From NCBI RefSeq assembly GCF_000196455.1, contig NC_014614.1, positions 1,472,001-1,536,000 of the forward strand: a DNA stretch of 64,000 nucleotides. The letters are read 5' to 3'. This document shows, in pieces, positions 17,253 to 26,716 of the stretch. The notes under the pieces were generated by a model. That model was not told where the DNA came from. It saw only the letters and a list, made by a program, of their open reading frames with translations, and searched no databases. Made by a program: the position numbers and the translations under genes. Origin of the DNA: Acetoanaerobium sticklandii. GTDB taxonomy: Bacteria > Bacillota > Clostridia > Peptostreptococcales > Filifactoraceae. The number at the start of each line of letters is the position of its first letter. Position 1 is the stretch's first letter.

Positions 17253-19760
17253 ATGAGTAGTAAAAATACAGAGACTAAAGCTAAAAATGTCTCCAAAAAT
17301 AAAAAGAAAAAAAGAGTTAGTATTTTTAGAGTAATAATACTAGTTTTTTTATCTTTTTTTATAATTGGCTCAGCACTTGGCCTTGGATTACTGTTTGCAG
17401 TCGTAAAAACAGCTCAACCAATAAATGCTGCTAGTATCCAAAATATGCTCGATGAAAGTTCATTTATATATGATTCTAGTGGCAACTTGATTGAAAAAGT
17501 TCATGGTTCTAACTATAGAACAATTGTACCTTTAGATCAAATCCCTAAACATTTACAAGAAGCTGTAATAGCAATCGAAGACGAAAGATTCTATAAGCAT
17601 CCAGGAGTTGATATAAAAAGAATAGGTGGGGCACTTCTATATGACATTAAAACTAGAAGCTTAGCTCAAGGTGCATCAACCATAACTATGCAGTTAGCAA
17701 AAAATCTTTATACATCTCCAGAGAAAGATATAACCAGAAAGATTAAGGATGCATATTATGCTCTAGAAATAGAAAAACAGCTTAATAAAGATCAAATTTT
17801 GCATGCTTATCTAAATACTATGTCTCTAGGTAGAGGGGCTATAGGGGTTCAAGCTGCAGCTCAAACTTATTTTTCAAAAGACGTATCTGAACTAAATTTA
17901 GCTGAATGTGCTATGGTAGCCGGTATAACTAAGTATCCTTATAAGTTTTCACCATACGTAACCTCAACTATTGATGTTACTGATGAGTTATCGGCTTTCG
18001 AAATTGTAGTATTGCCAAGCACAGAGGAAACTCCTCTTCCAACAGAAAATGATTTATTAATATATGAAAAAGCTTTAAATATAGGAAAGATTGATAATTT
18101 TGAATACAACCTGTTAAAAAAAGGCGATGTATATTTAAGAAAAGCAGTTTTAAATCCTGAGTCTAAAAAAAGACAAGAAACAGTTCTTTTTAAAATGAAT
18201 GAATTAGGTTATATAACTGACTCAGAATACCAAGAAGCAATTAATCATGAAATAGTAATAAAAATCGGTAAGAAAAAAGAACAAGGAATTTCGACTTACT
18301 TCATGGATAAGCTAAAACAAGATGTAATTACAGCTTTCATGCAAAAAGGATATACAGAAGATGAAGCAATTGATATTTTATACAATGGCGGTTTAAGAAT
18401 CTATTCCACACTAGATACTAACATCCAAAAAATATTAGAAAAAGAATTCGAAAACAAAAGCAATTTTCCAGGCTCATATACCGATGAAAATGGCATAATT
18501 CAGCCTCAGGGCGCAATGGTTATAATGGATCAATACACAGGAGAAGTTAGAGGTCTCGTTGGAGGAAGAGGAATTGGTGGAAATAGGATTTATAATAGAG
18601 CACTTAATCCTAGACAACCAGGTTCTTCAATAAAACCTCTTGCGGTATACCTTCCAGCATTATCAAAAGGTATTACAGCAGCAGACGTCTATGATGATTC
18701 TCCAAGAGAAGATGGTAAAGGTGGATACTGGCCTAAAAACGTTGGCTCATATTACGGCCCTTCAACTGTTAGGCAATTACTTGAACGTTCTTCGAATGTA
18801 GGTGCTGTTAAAATAGGAGAGAGTTTATCTTCTTCGCCTGAACAATCAATTAATACAATGATTAGCTATCTACAAAAAATGGGGTTCACAACCATAGTTA
18901 CTAGAGATCAAAATTCAAGAGTCAATGATGAGAACTTATCTCTTACTCTTGGTGGTATGACAAAAGGACTTACCCCTCTTGAAATAACTTCTGCATATAC
19001 TGCTATTGCTAATCAAGGTAATCAGTCTAGACCAATATTCTTCACTAGAATTGAAAATTCTAACGGAGATATAATTTTTGAGAACAAAAATATTAACAAA
19101 GAAATTACAGATTCACAGACTGCATACATTTTAACTGATATGCTAAGAACTGCTGTACTAAATGGCTCAGGAAAGCAAGCAAAGCTTTCAAATATTACTA
19201 CTGCTGGAAAAACAGGAACCACATCAGACAAAAAAGATGCTTGGTTTGTAGGCTTTACTCCTTACTATACCGCAGCTACATGGATTGGAACAGATATGCC
19301 AACAGAACTCTCCGATGGAAGTGCTATGTCTGCTCGGCTTTGGAAAAATGTTATGGAGCAGGTTCATAAGGATTTAAATAATAAAGAATTTTCTAGACCA
19401 AATGGCATCACAGAAGTATCTATCTGCAAGCTGTCTGGCGGCTTACTTACTGAAGCATGCAGTAGAGCTGGAACTGCTACAACAGAGCTCTTTAAATCAG
19501 GTAGTGCTCCTACACAATATTGCGAAATCCATAATGACGAAAATACCCCTATTGAAGAAGAGTTAACTGATGAAGATTTATTCCCAGATGATGAGCTTTT
19601 AGACGATGACCAAGAAGATGATGATTCTTTGAATAACCCAAATTCAAACAACGGAAATGGAAATCCGAATAATAATCCAAATTCAAATAATGGTAATCAA
19701 AATAATCAAAGTCCACCACCAGCTGGAGAGGATATAGTTCCAATATTTGATAATCCATAG
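17253..19760 (+). CDS. Class A penicillin-binding protein (PBP1A type)
   Basis: A bifunctional peptidoglycan synthase of 835 residues: short basic cytoplasmic tail, one membrane helix (about 25-50), glycosyltransferase 51 domain with AIEDERFYKHPGVD (catalytic Glu 109) and ASTITMQLAKN, then a transpeptidase with SSIK (Ser 458), SSN (513-515) and KTGT (653-656). Between the two domains, residues about 236-300 form an insertion after YKFSPY compared with the compact PBP1A pattern. The end is an acidic stretch followed by an Asn/Pro/Gly-rich tail. Start ATG follows AAGGAGGTAATAT. It is the only plus-strand gene in the first 50 kb. Confidence 0.96.
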   Translation: MSSKNTETKAKNVSKNKKKKRVSIFRVIILVFLSFFIIGSALGLGLLFAVVKTAQPINAASIQNMLDESSFIYDSSGNLIEKVHGSNYRTIVPLDQIPKHLQEAVIAIEDERFYKHPGVDIKRIGGALLYDIKTRSLAQGASTITMQLAKNLYTSPEKDITRKIKDAYYALEIEKQLNKDQILHAYLNTMSLGRGAIGVQAAAQTYFSKDVSELNLAECAMVAGITKYPYKFSPYVTSTIDVTDELSAFEIVVLPSTEETPLPTENDLLIYEKALNIGKIDNFEYNLLKKGDVYLRKAVLNPESKKRQETVLFKMNELGYITDSEYQEAINHEIVIKIGKKKEQGISTYFMDKLKQDVITAFMQKGYTEDEAIDILYNGGLRIYSTLDTNIQKILEKEFENKSNFPGSYTDENGIIQPQGAMVIMDQYTGEVRGLVGGRGIGGNRIYNRALNPRQPGSSIKPLAVYLPALSKGITAADVYDDSPREDGKGGYWPKNVGSYYGPSTVRQLLERSSNVGAVKIGESLSSSPEQSINTMISYLQKMGFTTIVTRDQNSRVNDENLSLTLGGMTKGLTPLEITSAYTAIANQGNQSRPIFFTRIENSNGDIIFENKNINKEITDSQTAYILTDMLRTAVLNGSGKQAKLSNITTAGKTGTTSDKKDAWFVGFTPYYTAATWIGTDMPTELSDGSAMSARLWKNVMEQVHKDLNNKEFSRPNGITEVSICKLSGGLLTEACSRAGTATTELFKSGSAPTQYCEIHNDENTPIEEELTDEDLFPDDELLDDDQEDDDSLNNPNSNNGNGNPNNNPNSNNGNQNNQSPPPAGEDIVPIFDNP

Positions 19761-19777
19761 ATTTCAAAATTGTTTTA

Positions 19778-19836
19778 TAAAAAAATACACTGTAGTTTAC
19801 TCACAATAGTGATAAATCTAGCAGTGTATTTTTTTA
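19778..19836. terminator. Bidirectional terminator between PBP and trhP
   Basis: AAAAAATACACTG and CAGTGTATTTTTTT form the outer stem around a loop that holds a second small imperfect hairpin. A/T runs flank both sides, so it can stop transcription from the PBP gene and from the converging U32-peptidase gene. Confidence 0.8.
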
Positions 19837-19869
19837 TTTTAAAGCATTAACAATCCATTTCCTATAGTC

Positions 19870-21108
19870 CTAATCATTTTTCTCAACTGCTCTTCTTAAA
19901 ATATAATTTTCTTTCACATTAGCTTCTAGTTTTACATAGACCTCTTGTTTCGGAACATTTGAGGATTCAAGTGTGATATTTTTAATATCTTTAATTTCCA
20001 ATATTTGAGAAAGCAAAACCGAGTTACTATCAGGTCCTATAATCTCAACAATTTCTCCTTTTGAAAACTTATTTCTTTGTTCTATAAGTGCATAGCCTTC
20101 TTGGTTAGTGCCACTTTTAACTAAACCAACAAAATCAAAATTCCTTATATATGAACTTGAACCATAGTTTTGAGATTCAGATGTATCGTCAGATTCAAAA
20201 AATGCTGTTGTAAAATCCCTATAGCTCACTTTCATAAGCTCATCCATCCAAGCTTCATTAAACTTCCAATTTTCAGGATCTTCGTAATATGCGTCTATGG
20301 CCATTCTATATGCCCTAACTACAGTTGCAACATAATATGAAGTCTTAATTCTTCCCTCAATTTTTAAGCTATCTATCCCTGATTTAATTAGTTCAGGGAT
20401 ATATTCTATAAGACACAAATCTTTGGAGTTAAAGAAATATGTTCCTCTATCATCTTGCTCTACTGGATAAAATTGTCCTGGACGCTTTTCTTCCATTAGA
20501 GCGTAATTCCATCTGCAAGGTTGTGCGCATTCGCCTCTATTAGCATCTCTAGAAGTAAAATAATTGCTGATTAAGCATCTTCCAGAGTATGAAATGCACA
20601 TTGCCCCATGAACAAATGCCTCTAATTCAAGCGTTGAAGGAATATTATTTTTGAAATCCTTTAGCTCACCTAAGGATAACTCTCTTGCAGTTACAATCCT
20701 TTTTATTCCTTGTGAATGCCAAAATTTAGCACTACTGAAATTAGTAGTATTTGCCTGAGTACTTAAATGTAACTCCATGCTTGGGACAGATTCTTTTGCA
20801 ATTAATAAAAACCCAGGGTCAGAAATAATAATTGCATCTACCCCTATACTTTCAAGATACTTAAAATATTCTGAAGCTCCATCTAAATCCTCATTATGTG
20901 GAATTATATTGCATGTTACATAAACCCTTTTCTCATGTTCATGCGCAAAATTTATCCCTTCAATCATTTCGCTTTCAGTAAAGTTTTTTGATGCTGCTCT
21001 TAACCCAAATTTTTCTCCACCTATATAAACTGCATCTGCACCATAAATAATGGCCATTTTTAATTTTTCTAAATCTCCTGCAGGTGCTAATAATTCAACT
21101 CTTTTCAA
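19870..21108 (-). CDS. trhP: Peptidase U32 family protein, likely tRNA wobble-uridine hydroxylase TrhP
   Basis: The 412-residue protein begins VELLAPAGDLEKLKMAIIYG and has the U32 signature around CISYSGRCLISNYF and GECAQPCRW, whose cysteines are thought to bind an iron-sulfur cluster. U32 members in the Bacillus yrrN/yrrO position (TrhP) hydroxylate uridine 34 of tRNAs to ho5U. The gene next upstream is the matching methyltransferase trmR, which supports this role over a collagenase role. Start is a TTG 6 bases after AGGTGA. Confidence 0.85.
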   Translation of the reverse strand: MKRVELLAPAGDLEKLKMAIIYGADAVYIGGEKFGLRAASKNFTESEMIEGINFAHEHEKRVYVTCNIIPHNEDLDGASEYFKYLESIGVDAIIISDPGFLLIAKESVPSMELHLSTQANTTNFSSAKFWHSQGIKRIVTARELSLGELKDFKNNIPSTLELEAFVHGAMCISYSGRCLISNYFTSRDANRGECAQPCRWNYALMEEKRPGQFYPVEQDDRGTYFFNSKDLCLIEYIPELIKSGIDSLKIEGRIKTSYYVATVVRAYRMAIDAYYEDPENWKFNEAWMDELMKVSYRDFTTAFFESDDTSESQNYGSSSYIRNFDFVGLVKSGTNQEGYALIEQRNKFSKGEIVEIIGPDSNSVLLSQILEIKDIKNITLESSNVPKQEVYVKLEANVKENYILRRAVEKND

Positions 21109-21137
21109 AAAATCACCTATAACCTTTCAAATTAAAC

Positions 21138-21797
21138 TTATAAAGTATTTAAAATATTATTAACCATTAATCCATCTCCAATTGGGAGTATGCTTGTTCT
21201 TATATTGTCATTAGCGTAAATATAATCAATAAATGCCTTCATGTTTCTAACGATAGTCCTCTGTCTCCTTGGAACTTCATTAAGTGGAAGACAGACTAAC
21301 CCCTTATGAAGAATGTTGTCGCCAATAATTATTGCTTCATTATTTAGCTTCGGAATAATAAGGTCAAAAAATTCCTTATAATGACCCTTTGCTGCGTCAA
21401 TAAATACAAAATCGTAAGTATTTTCGAGCTTCTTTATCTCAACCAAAGCATCCCCATGTATCGGATTTATTTTATATCCAGAGGTTTTTATATTTTTTAC
21501 AGCAATATCATACATATCATTGTTCTTTTCAATAGTATCTATGGTGCAATTTCCAGATAAAGTTTCAGCCATTAATATAGCTGAGTATCCAATTGCTGTA
21601 CCAAGTTCTAGAATTCTTTTAGGTTTCTTTGTCAATAGAATATTTCTAATAAAACTAGATACATCATCTTTAATTATTGGAACCTTATTTTCAATTGCAT
21701 ATTGGTGCAAATCTTGAATTAAATTACTTTTATTACATGATAAATTATTTATAAAATCGTCTACTATTCTAGGGTTTATTGTATCTAATATATACAT
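21138..21797 (-). CDS. trmR: tRNA 5-hydroxyuridine O-methyltransferase TrmR
   Basis: A 219-residue class I SAM-dependent O-methyltransferase with motif I RILELGTAIGYSAI and YDFVFIDAAKGHYKEFF, the metal-dependent O-methyltransferase family. In Bacillus subtilis the orthologue YrrM (TrmR) methylates ho5U34 to mo5U34. Here it lies between mltG and the trhP-type gene, the same order as yrrL-yrrM-yrrN. Assignment rests on family plus this context. Confidence 0.85.
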   Translation of the reverse strand: MYILDTINPRIVDDFINNLSCNKSNLIQDLHQYAIENKVPIIKDDVSSFIRNILLTKKPKRILELGTAIGYSAILMAETLSGNCTIDTIEKNNDMYDIAVKNIKTSGYKINPIHGDALVEIKKLENTYDFVFIDAAKGHYKEFFDLIIPKLNNEAIIIGDNILHKGLVCLPLNEVPRRQRTIVRNMKAFIDYIYANDNIRTSILPIGDGLMVNNILNTL

Positions 21798-21818
21798 TAT
21801 TCTCTCCTGTTAATCTAA

Positions 21819-21845
21819 ATAGGTGAATAAAAATTATTCACCTAA
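21819..21845 (-). other. Hairpin at the end of mltG
   Basis: TAGGTGAATAA and TTATTCACCTA form a perfect stem that includes the last codons and stop of mltG. No U-run follows, so it is more likely an RNA-processing or attenuation element, or chance, than a full terminator. Confidence 0.35.
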
Positions 21846-22850
21846 ATATTTCTTCTTAGCTTGTAAATGCTGCTCATAAGTTTCAGAAAATTCGTGTCCC
21901 CCATCTCCTTTAGCAACAAAATATAAAAATTTAGTCTGCTGAGGATTTGAAGTAGCCAATATAGCATCTAATCCTGGAGATGCAATTGGCGCAGGTGGCA
22001 AGCCTTTAATTAAATAAGTGTTGTATGGAGAATCAATTTTCGTGTCCGCAATAGATAGTACCGGTTTTCTTTCTTTCAAAATATATTGTACTGTAGCACA
22101 AGATTGTAGTGGCATTTGAATGCTAAGCCTATTATAAAAAATACCAGCTATAATTGGCCTTTCTTCTTTTTTTACAGCTTCTCTTTCAACAATTGATGCC
22201 AAGGTAATAAATTCATTTATATTCAAACCACTTTCTTGTATTTTAGATTCTAACTGCTGCTCTTCATATACTTCACTAAATCTATCAAGAAACATTTTTA
22301 TTATTTGCTCATTCGTAGCCTCTTTAGATATATAGTAGGTATCCGGAAATAAGAAACCCTCTAATGATTTTACTTCTGGAAGGTTTAAGTAAGGGTACTG
22401 CGACTTATATAAATCTACATTACTTGTATCACTAATAAAAGAATCAAAATCAGTTATCCCAGCACTTTCTAGTTTTTCAGCTATATTTCTAATTTCATAA
22501 CCTTCAGGTATTGTAATTTTTATCCCTATTGGTTTAGAGCCTTTATTCAGAATCTGCAAAATTTCCTCTACGTTTTGGGACTTATTAAGAGAATAGCTTC
22601 CACTTTTTATATTCTCAAGAGAATTAATTTTTGCATAAATTAAAAATGCTGTTTCGTTTTTAATAAGATTTTTTTCTTCTAAAAGTCTCGCAGCACTTTT
22701 TAAACTGCTTCCGTCAGATATATCGACTTCAATTAAGGAAGTATCATTTGATACTGGAGAAATCAAGGATTTATATCCAATGAATATACCTCCAATTATA
22801 ATAAAAATTAAAACCAATCCCAAAAACAAAAATTTAATAATACTTTTCAT
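21834..22850 (-). CDS. mltG: Endolytic murein transglycosylase MltG
   Basis: MltG (YceG family) cuts nascent glycan strands and sets their length. The 338-residue protein has an N-terminal membrane helix (about 5-25), a LysM-like region, and the catalytic domain with LEGFLFPDTY (163-172), ASIVEREA (catalytic Glu 222) and a C-terminal SPYNTYLIKGLPPAPIASPG. The start ATG follows AAAGGTGACTAA. It heads the mltG-trmR-trhP run and follows pdp by 16 bases. Confidence 0.95.
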   Translation of the reverse strand: MKSIIKFLFLGLVLIFIIIGGIFIGYKSLISPVSNDTSLIEVDISDGSSLKSAARLLEEKNLIKNETAFLIYAKINSLENIKSGSYSLNKSQNVEEILQILNKGSKPIGIKITIPEGYEIRNIAEKLESAGITDFDSFISDTSNVDLYKSQYPYLNLPEVKSLEGFLFPDTYYISKEATNEQIIKMFLDRFSEVYEEQQLESKIQESGLNINEFITLASIVEREAVKKEERPIIAGIFYNRLSIQMPLQSCATVQYILKERKPVLSIADTKIDSPYNTYLIKGLPPAPIASPGLDAILATSNPQQTKFLYFVAKGDGGHEFSETYEQHLQAKKKYLGE

Positions 22851-22866
22851 TTAGTCACCTTTACCT

Positions 22867-24192
22867 CTAAAATCTAATAATCTCATCCTTGAGAACTAAA
22901 CCATGAATTAATTTTTTCGGTGCCGTTTTCTCTGACGAAATAATATATGCTGATAGAATTAACTCTTTAGCTTCTTCATATTTACTCATATCATTATGAT
23001 GAACAACCGCCAAGCTTTCATCTAAATCTATCATATCTCCAATTTTTTTATTAAGGATTATTCCAGCACTTAAATCTATTTTCGATTCCTTTGTTTCTCT
23101 TCCTGCTCCTACTGCTAATGCTGCTCTTCCTATCATTTCTGCATTTATCCCTTTAATGTAACCTGATTTTATTGATTTAACCTCCGTTTTATAATCTGCT
23201 TGCTTAAATAAGCTATAATCATTAACAACCTTTGGATTTCCTCCTTGGTTTTCAATTAATTCTTCTAGCTTTCTTAAAGCTGAACCATTAGAAATCGAAT
23301 TTTCAATCATTTTTTTTGCATCATCAATATTATCAGTTATTTCAGCTAAAATTAGCATATGAACACCTAAGTTAACACATAATTCATAAAAATCACTCGG
23401 TCCATTGCCTTTTAAAGTCTCAATTGCTTCTATAACTTCTAGTGAATTTCCAACTGCATTTCCAAGTGGCTGATCCATATCTGTTATTACAGCTAGTGTC
23501 CTTTTCCCCATTTCATTTCCTATATCAACCATTTCCTTTGCTAAAGAAAAGGATTCATGTAAGCTTTTCATAAAAGCTCCACTTCCTGTTTTTACATCAA
23601 GAACTATTGCATCTGCACCAGATGCTAGTTTTTTGCTCATAATACTGCTTGCAATTAATGAAATATTATCTACAGTCGCTGTTACATCTCTTAACGCATA
23701 CAATTTTTTATCCGCAGGTGTGATTTTTCCAGTTTGACCAGCTATGGCTATTTTGGACTCATTAACATTTCTAATAAAATCTTCTTTTTCTAAATCTGTA
23801 GATAATCCCGGAATAGATTCTAGTTTATCTAGTGTTCCACCAGTATGCCCCAGTCCTCTTCCAGACATCTTTGCCAAAGGAGCCCCTAAACTAGCAATAA
23901 TAGGTGCAAGTGCTATAGTAGTTTTGTCACCTACCCCACCAGTAGAATGCTTATCCACTTTAATTCCATCAATTTGGTCTAAGTTTATTCTTTCTCCCGA
24001 ATTTATAATGGCTTGAGTTAGATATACCGTCTCAATTTTACTCATCTTTTGAAAATATATCGCCATCAGTAATGCTGACATTTGATAATCAGGAATCAAA
24101 TCATTAGTGTAGCCATCGATTAGGAAATCTATTTCTGATTTAGTCAGTTCTAGTCCATCTCGTTTTTTTCTTATAATATCTATAGCCTTCAT
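22867..24192 (-). CDS. pdp: Pyrimidine-nucleoside phosphorylase
   Basis: This enzyme cleaves uridine and/or thymidine with phosphate to free base and (deoxy)ribose 1-phosphate for salvage. The 441-residue protein has the family signature KMSGRGLGHTGGTLDKLE near 108-125, the phosphate-binding KHSTGGVGDKTT and GSGAFMKS. Length and residues fit the Gram-positive Pdp type; DeoA (thymidine phosphorylase) is the alternative. It lies after the XerD-like gene, where Bacillus and clostridia place nucleoside-catabolism genes. Confidence 0.92.
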   Translation of the reverse strand: MKAIDIIRKKRDGLELTKSEIDFLIDGYTNDLIPDYQMSALLMAIYFQKMSKIETVYLTQAIINSGERINLDQIDGIKVDKHSTGGVGDKTTIALAPIIASLGAPLAKMSGRGLGHTGGTLDKLESIPGLSTDLEKEDFIRNVNESKIAIAGQTGKITPADKKLYALRDVTATVDNISLIASSIMSKKLASGADAIVLDVKTGSGAFMKSLHESFSLAKEMVDIGNEMGKRTLAVITDMDQPLGNAVGNSLEVIEAIETLKGNGPSDFYELCVNLGVHMLILAEITDNIDDAKKMIENSISNGSALRKLEELIENQGGNPKVVNDYSLFKQADYKTEVKSIKSGYIKGINAEMIGRAALAVGAGRETKESKIDLSAGIILNKKIGDMIDLDESLAVVHHNDMSKYEEAKELILSAYIISSEKTAPKKLIHGLVLKDEIIRF

Positions 24193-24216
24193 ATAGCACC
24201 TCTTTTATAAAAAGAA

Positions 24217-25098
24217 TTATTTATTTTTAAAAAAATCCTTTATTTCAATATAAGATTGTTTATTATCAGCTTCTCTTAATAAAAAGTTTAAATTATCAAT
24301 ACCAAAAATTTCAGAAACAGTATTTATTGAAACACCATTTTTTATTAAATGTAGTGCAAAAGATTTCCTAAGTATTTTAGGGTTTACTTTTGTTTCAATA
24401 TTTTGATTTTCTGCATACTTTGCAATTATTTTCCATACGCTCTGCCTTGATAGCTTTTCTTTATTCTTATTTAAAAACAAATAATTCGTCTCTAATTTAA
24501 ATTCTAATCTTTCATAATTCAAATAGTTGATTAATGATGAGTTAATATCACTATCGAGAGAGAATGTTTTTTTTATTGAATTTCTATAAATACTAATAAG
24601 ATTAAGATTCAAATCAATATCCCGCACTTTCAGTTCTACTATTTCAGATGTTCTTAATCCTAATGTGTATATTGTTTCTATAATAGCCTTATCTCTAAGT
24701 GAAATAGAATCATTAGGCGTATTCAGTAATATATCAATTTCTTCTTCAGAAAGTATGTTATCGCTAGATACTATACTTTTTTTTTCAATATTAATAGAAT
24801 TTAAATTCGAAAGAAACTTTATATCATTAGCTACAATATTATTTTGAATTAAATAATAATATGCTTTTTTTATTGAAGCTAGTCTTCTTTTTTTAGTCGA
24901 TTCACTAATTGAGGATTGACTAATAAATTCTATCAGATGGTCAACCCTAAATAGATTATCAAGTTCCACAGGCTCTGATGTTTCTAAATAATTTTTAAAA
25001 TCAAAATAGTAAGCTAAAACAGTGTTATTCTTAATATTTTGTTTAGATAGATAAAGATAGTAATCATCTAGTAACTGATTAATATTAGAGAAGCTCAT
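24217..25098 (-). CDS. XerD-like tyrosine recombinase homologue, probably inactive
   Basis: The 293-residue protein has the XerC/D architecture: an N-terminal SAM-like core-binding domain (about 1-100) and a catalytic fold with TLGLRTSEIVELKVRDID (first catalytic Arg 149). The other key positions are altered: the HxxR box reads KILR (His to Lys 241, Arg 244 kept), the second His is Ile 267, and the position of the nucleophile Tyr, nine residues on, is Glu 276. The reading frame is intact. It lies in the normal xerD position after nudF, overlapping it by 14 bases. I prefer the ATG at 25098, 8 bases after AAAGGA. It may keep a DNA-binding or structural role. Confidence 0.8.
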   Translation of the reverse strand: MSFSNINQLLDDYYLYLSKQNIKNNTVLAYYFDFKNYLETSEPVELDNLFRVDHLIEFISQSSISESTKKRRLASIKKAYYYLIQNNIVANDIKFLSNLNSINIEKKSIVSSDNILSEEEIDILLNTPNDSISLRDKAIIETIYTLGLRTSEIVELKVRDIDLNLNLISIYRNSIKKTFSLDSDINSSLINYLNYERLEFKLETNYLFLNKNKEKLSRQSVWKIIAKYAENQNIETKVNPKILRKSFALHLIKNGVSINTVSEIFGIDNLNFLLREADNKQSYIEIKDFFKNK

Positions 25099-25630
25099 TT
25101 TCATTATCCTTTAACCAGTTTATTCCAATAATGGTTTTAGCATCTGAAATTTCATTTCTTTTTATCATATCTAGAGCTTCATTTAAGGATACTTCTAGCA
25201 CATCAATCATTTCATCATCTTCAGGATTTGGCTCATTCTTTTCTTTTACCTTAGAAAAATAAATATAAATTCTCTCTGTAGAAAACCCTGGTGAAGTATA
25301 AAAAGATTGTATGAATTTAATGTCATGTGATATATACCCTGTTTCTTCATGAAGTTCTCTTTTTATACAATTTTTCGGATCTTCATTACTTTCTAATTTC
25401 CCAGCTGGAAGTTCAATTGTATAATTTTCAATTGGTTTCCTAAACTGCCTCACCAATATTATTTTTTTAGATTCATTAATTGCAACAACACAAGCTCCCC
25501 CTGGATGGGTAACTATTTCTCGCTGAGAATATTTTTGATCCTTAATTTCAACTGTAGACACTTTAACTGTAATTACTTTTCCAGTATAAATATCTTTAGT
25601 CGAGACAGTTTTCTCTGGCATACTTTGCAT
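25085..25630 (-). CDS. nudF: ADP-ribose pyrophosphatase (Nudix hydrolase)
   Basis: The enzyme hydrolyses ADP-ribose and related sugar nucleotides. The 181-residue protein carries a complete Nudix box at 77-99 (Gly 77, RELHEE at 91-96) and the upstream THPGGACVVAIN and LVRQFRKP segments of the ADPRase subgroup. The ATG at 25630 lies inside the end of the DUF3866 gene, with AGGAGG 8 bases ahead, giving a 35-base overlap and translational coupling. Confidence 0.92.
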   Translation of the reverse strand: MQSMPEKTVSTKDIYTGKVITVKVSTVEIKDQKYSQREIVTHPGGACVVAINESKKIILVRQFRKPIENYTIELPAGKLESNEDPKNCIKRELHEETGYISHDIKFIQSFYTSPGFSTERIYIYFSKVKEKNEPNPEDDEMIDVLEVSLNEALDMIKRNEISDAKTIIGINWLKDNENELL

Positions 25631-26714
25631 TAGCTTCTCCTCCTAAGACAAACTCTGATGCAGATATACAAGCATCAAATAGATAAGGTTCATCCGTATA
25701 AGTCCTACCCATCGATTTTGGTTTAACTATAAATTCACTAACAATTTCATTGTAGTTATAGCCTTTAGTATTTATAATAGTATGTTTTAAATCTAACCCA
25801 TTGTCTGTAAATTGATTATTTATAAAGCTGTCTTTATCTAAATCAGTAATACTATACGGTATGATGCAGTGCGCATTTACAATATCTTTTAAAATTGTAA
25901 TACTATGATGGCTAAGTCCTTTATGTCTATCTCTAGAATCTGAAAAGCTAATTCTAGGCAGAGCAATAGGTGTACCTCCAAGCTTTTCTATTGCATCTAA
26001 AATATATCCTTGTTCAATCCCAGAAAATCCATATTTCGTTCCTGTACCAACAATCCCAGGTCCCATACATATCATAATTATATCTGCTTTTAAAACTTCA
26101 TATGCAAAAACTATTCCAGAATATATATTAACAGCTTCATAATCTCCTCCAAACGCATTGCCAACTGTAATAGTATAGTCTATTATTTTTTCAGACTTCA
26201 GTACTCTTATATTGTTACTTAGCTGGATAGGTAAGGCTGCTCCATCAGTCATTATATAAACTGCAGTTGTATCCTTCTTCGATAAATGTTTATACGATTC
26301 AAAGAAAACCGATACTTGACTGTGAAGCGTTCCAACAACAATTGGAAATTTATTTAAAGTATTAAATTTCTCTATTTCTAAATGATAATCACTATCTTGT
26401 TCTTCAACAGACAATGTTTTGAATTGATACGGAGTGTATCTAAGCTTCATTATATGCCCAGGAGCTTTATCTAATGCTTTGTTTTTGAGAGAATGATTAA
26501 ACACTACAAAATCATAGCCTCCAGTACCTAGACTTAGTTCTACCGCTGTAGTATTTACTGTTATCTGATCTCCTATATTTACAATTCCCGTAAATATAGT
26601 ATAATTAATAGCTTTTCTAACTCCAAAATCTGTTTTTACATTTATTTCTTGATAATCCTCATATGATTTAATTATATCTACTACAATACCTTCGTTCCAT
26701 GATATACTATTCAT
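25596..26714 (-). CDS. DUF3866 family protein
   Basis: A 372-residue soluble protein that I recognise as the DUF3866 family, which is found in clostridia and actinobacteria next to nudF. Visible features are a small beta-rich N-terminal part (SWNEGIVVDI; VNTTAVELSLGTGGYDFV) and a Rossmann-like middle with VVGTLHSQ, MICMGPGIVGTGTKYGFSG and ALPRISFSDSRDRHKGLSHH. The function is unknown. It is packed 2 bases after the MraY-like gene and overlaps nudF. Confidence 0.8.
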   Translation of the reverse strand: MNSISWNEGIVVDIIKSYEDYQEINVKTDFGVRKAINYTIFTGIVNIGDQITVNTTAVELSLGTGGYDFVVFNHSLKNKALDKAPGHIMKLRYTPYQFKTLSVEEQDSDYHLEIEKFNTLNKFPIVVGTLHSQVSVFFESYKHLSKKDTTAVYIMTDGAALPIQLSNNIRVLKSEKIIDYTITVGNAFGGDYEAVNIYSGIVFAYEVLKADIIMICMGPGIVGTGTKYGFSGIEQGYILDAIEKLGGTPIALPRISFSDSRDRHKGLSHHSITILKDIVNAHCIIPYSITDLDKDSFINNQFTDNGLDLKHTIINTKGYNYNEIVSEFIVKPKSMGRTYTDEPYLFDACISASEFVLGGEANAKYARENCLD

Positions 26715-26716
26715 TT

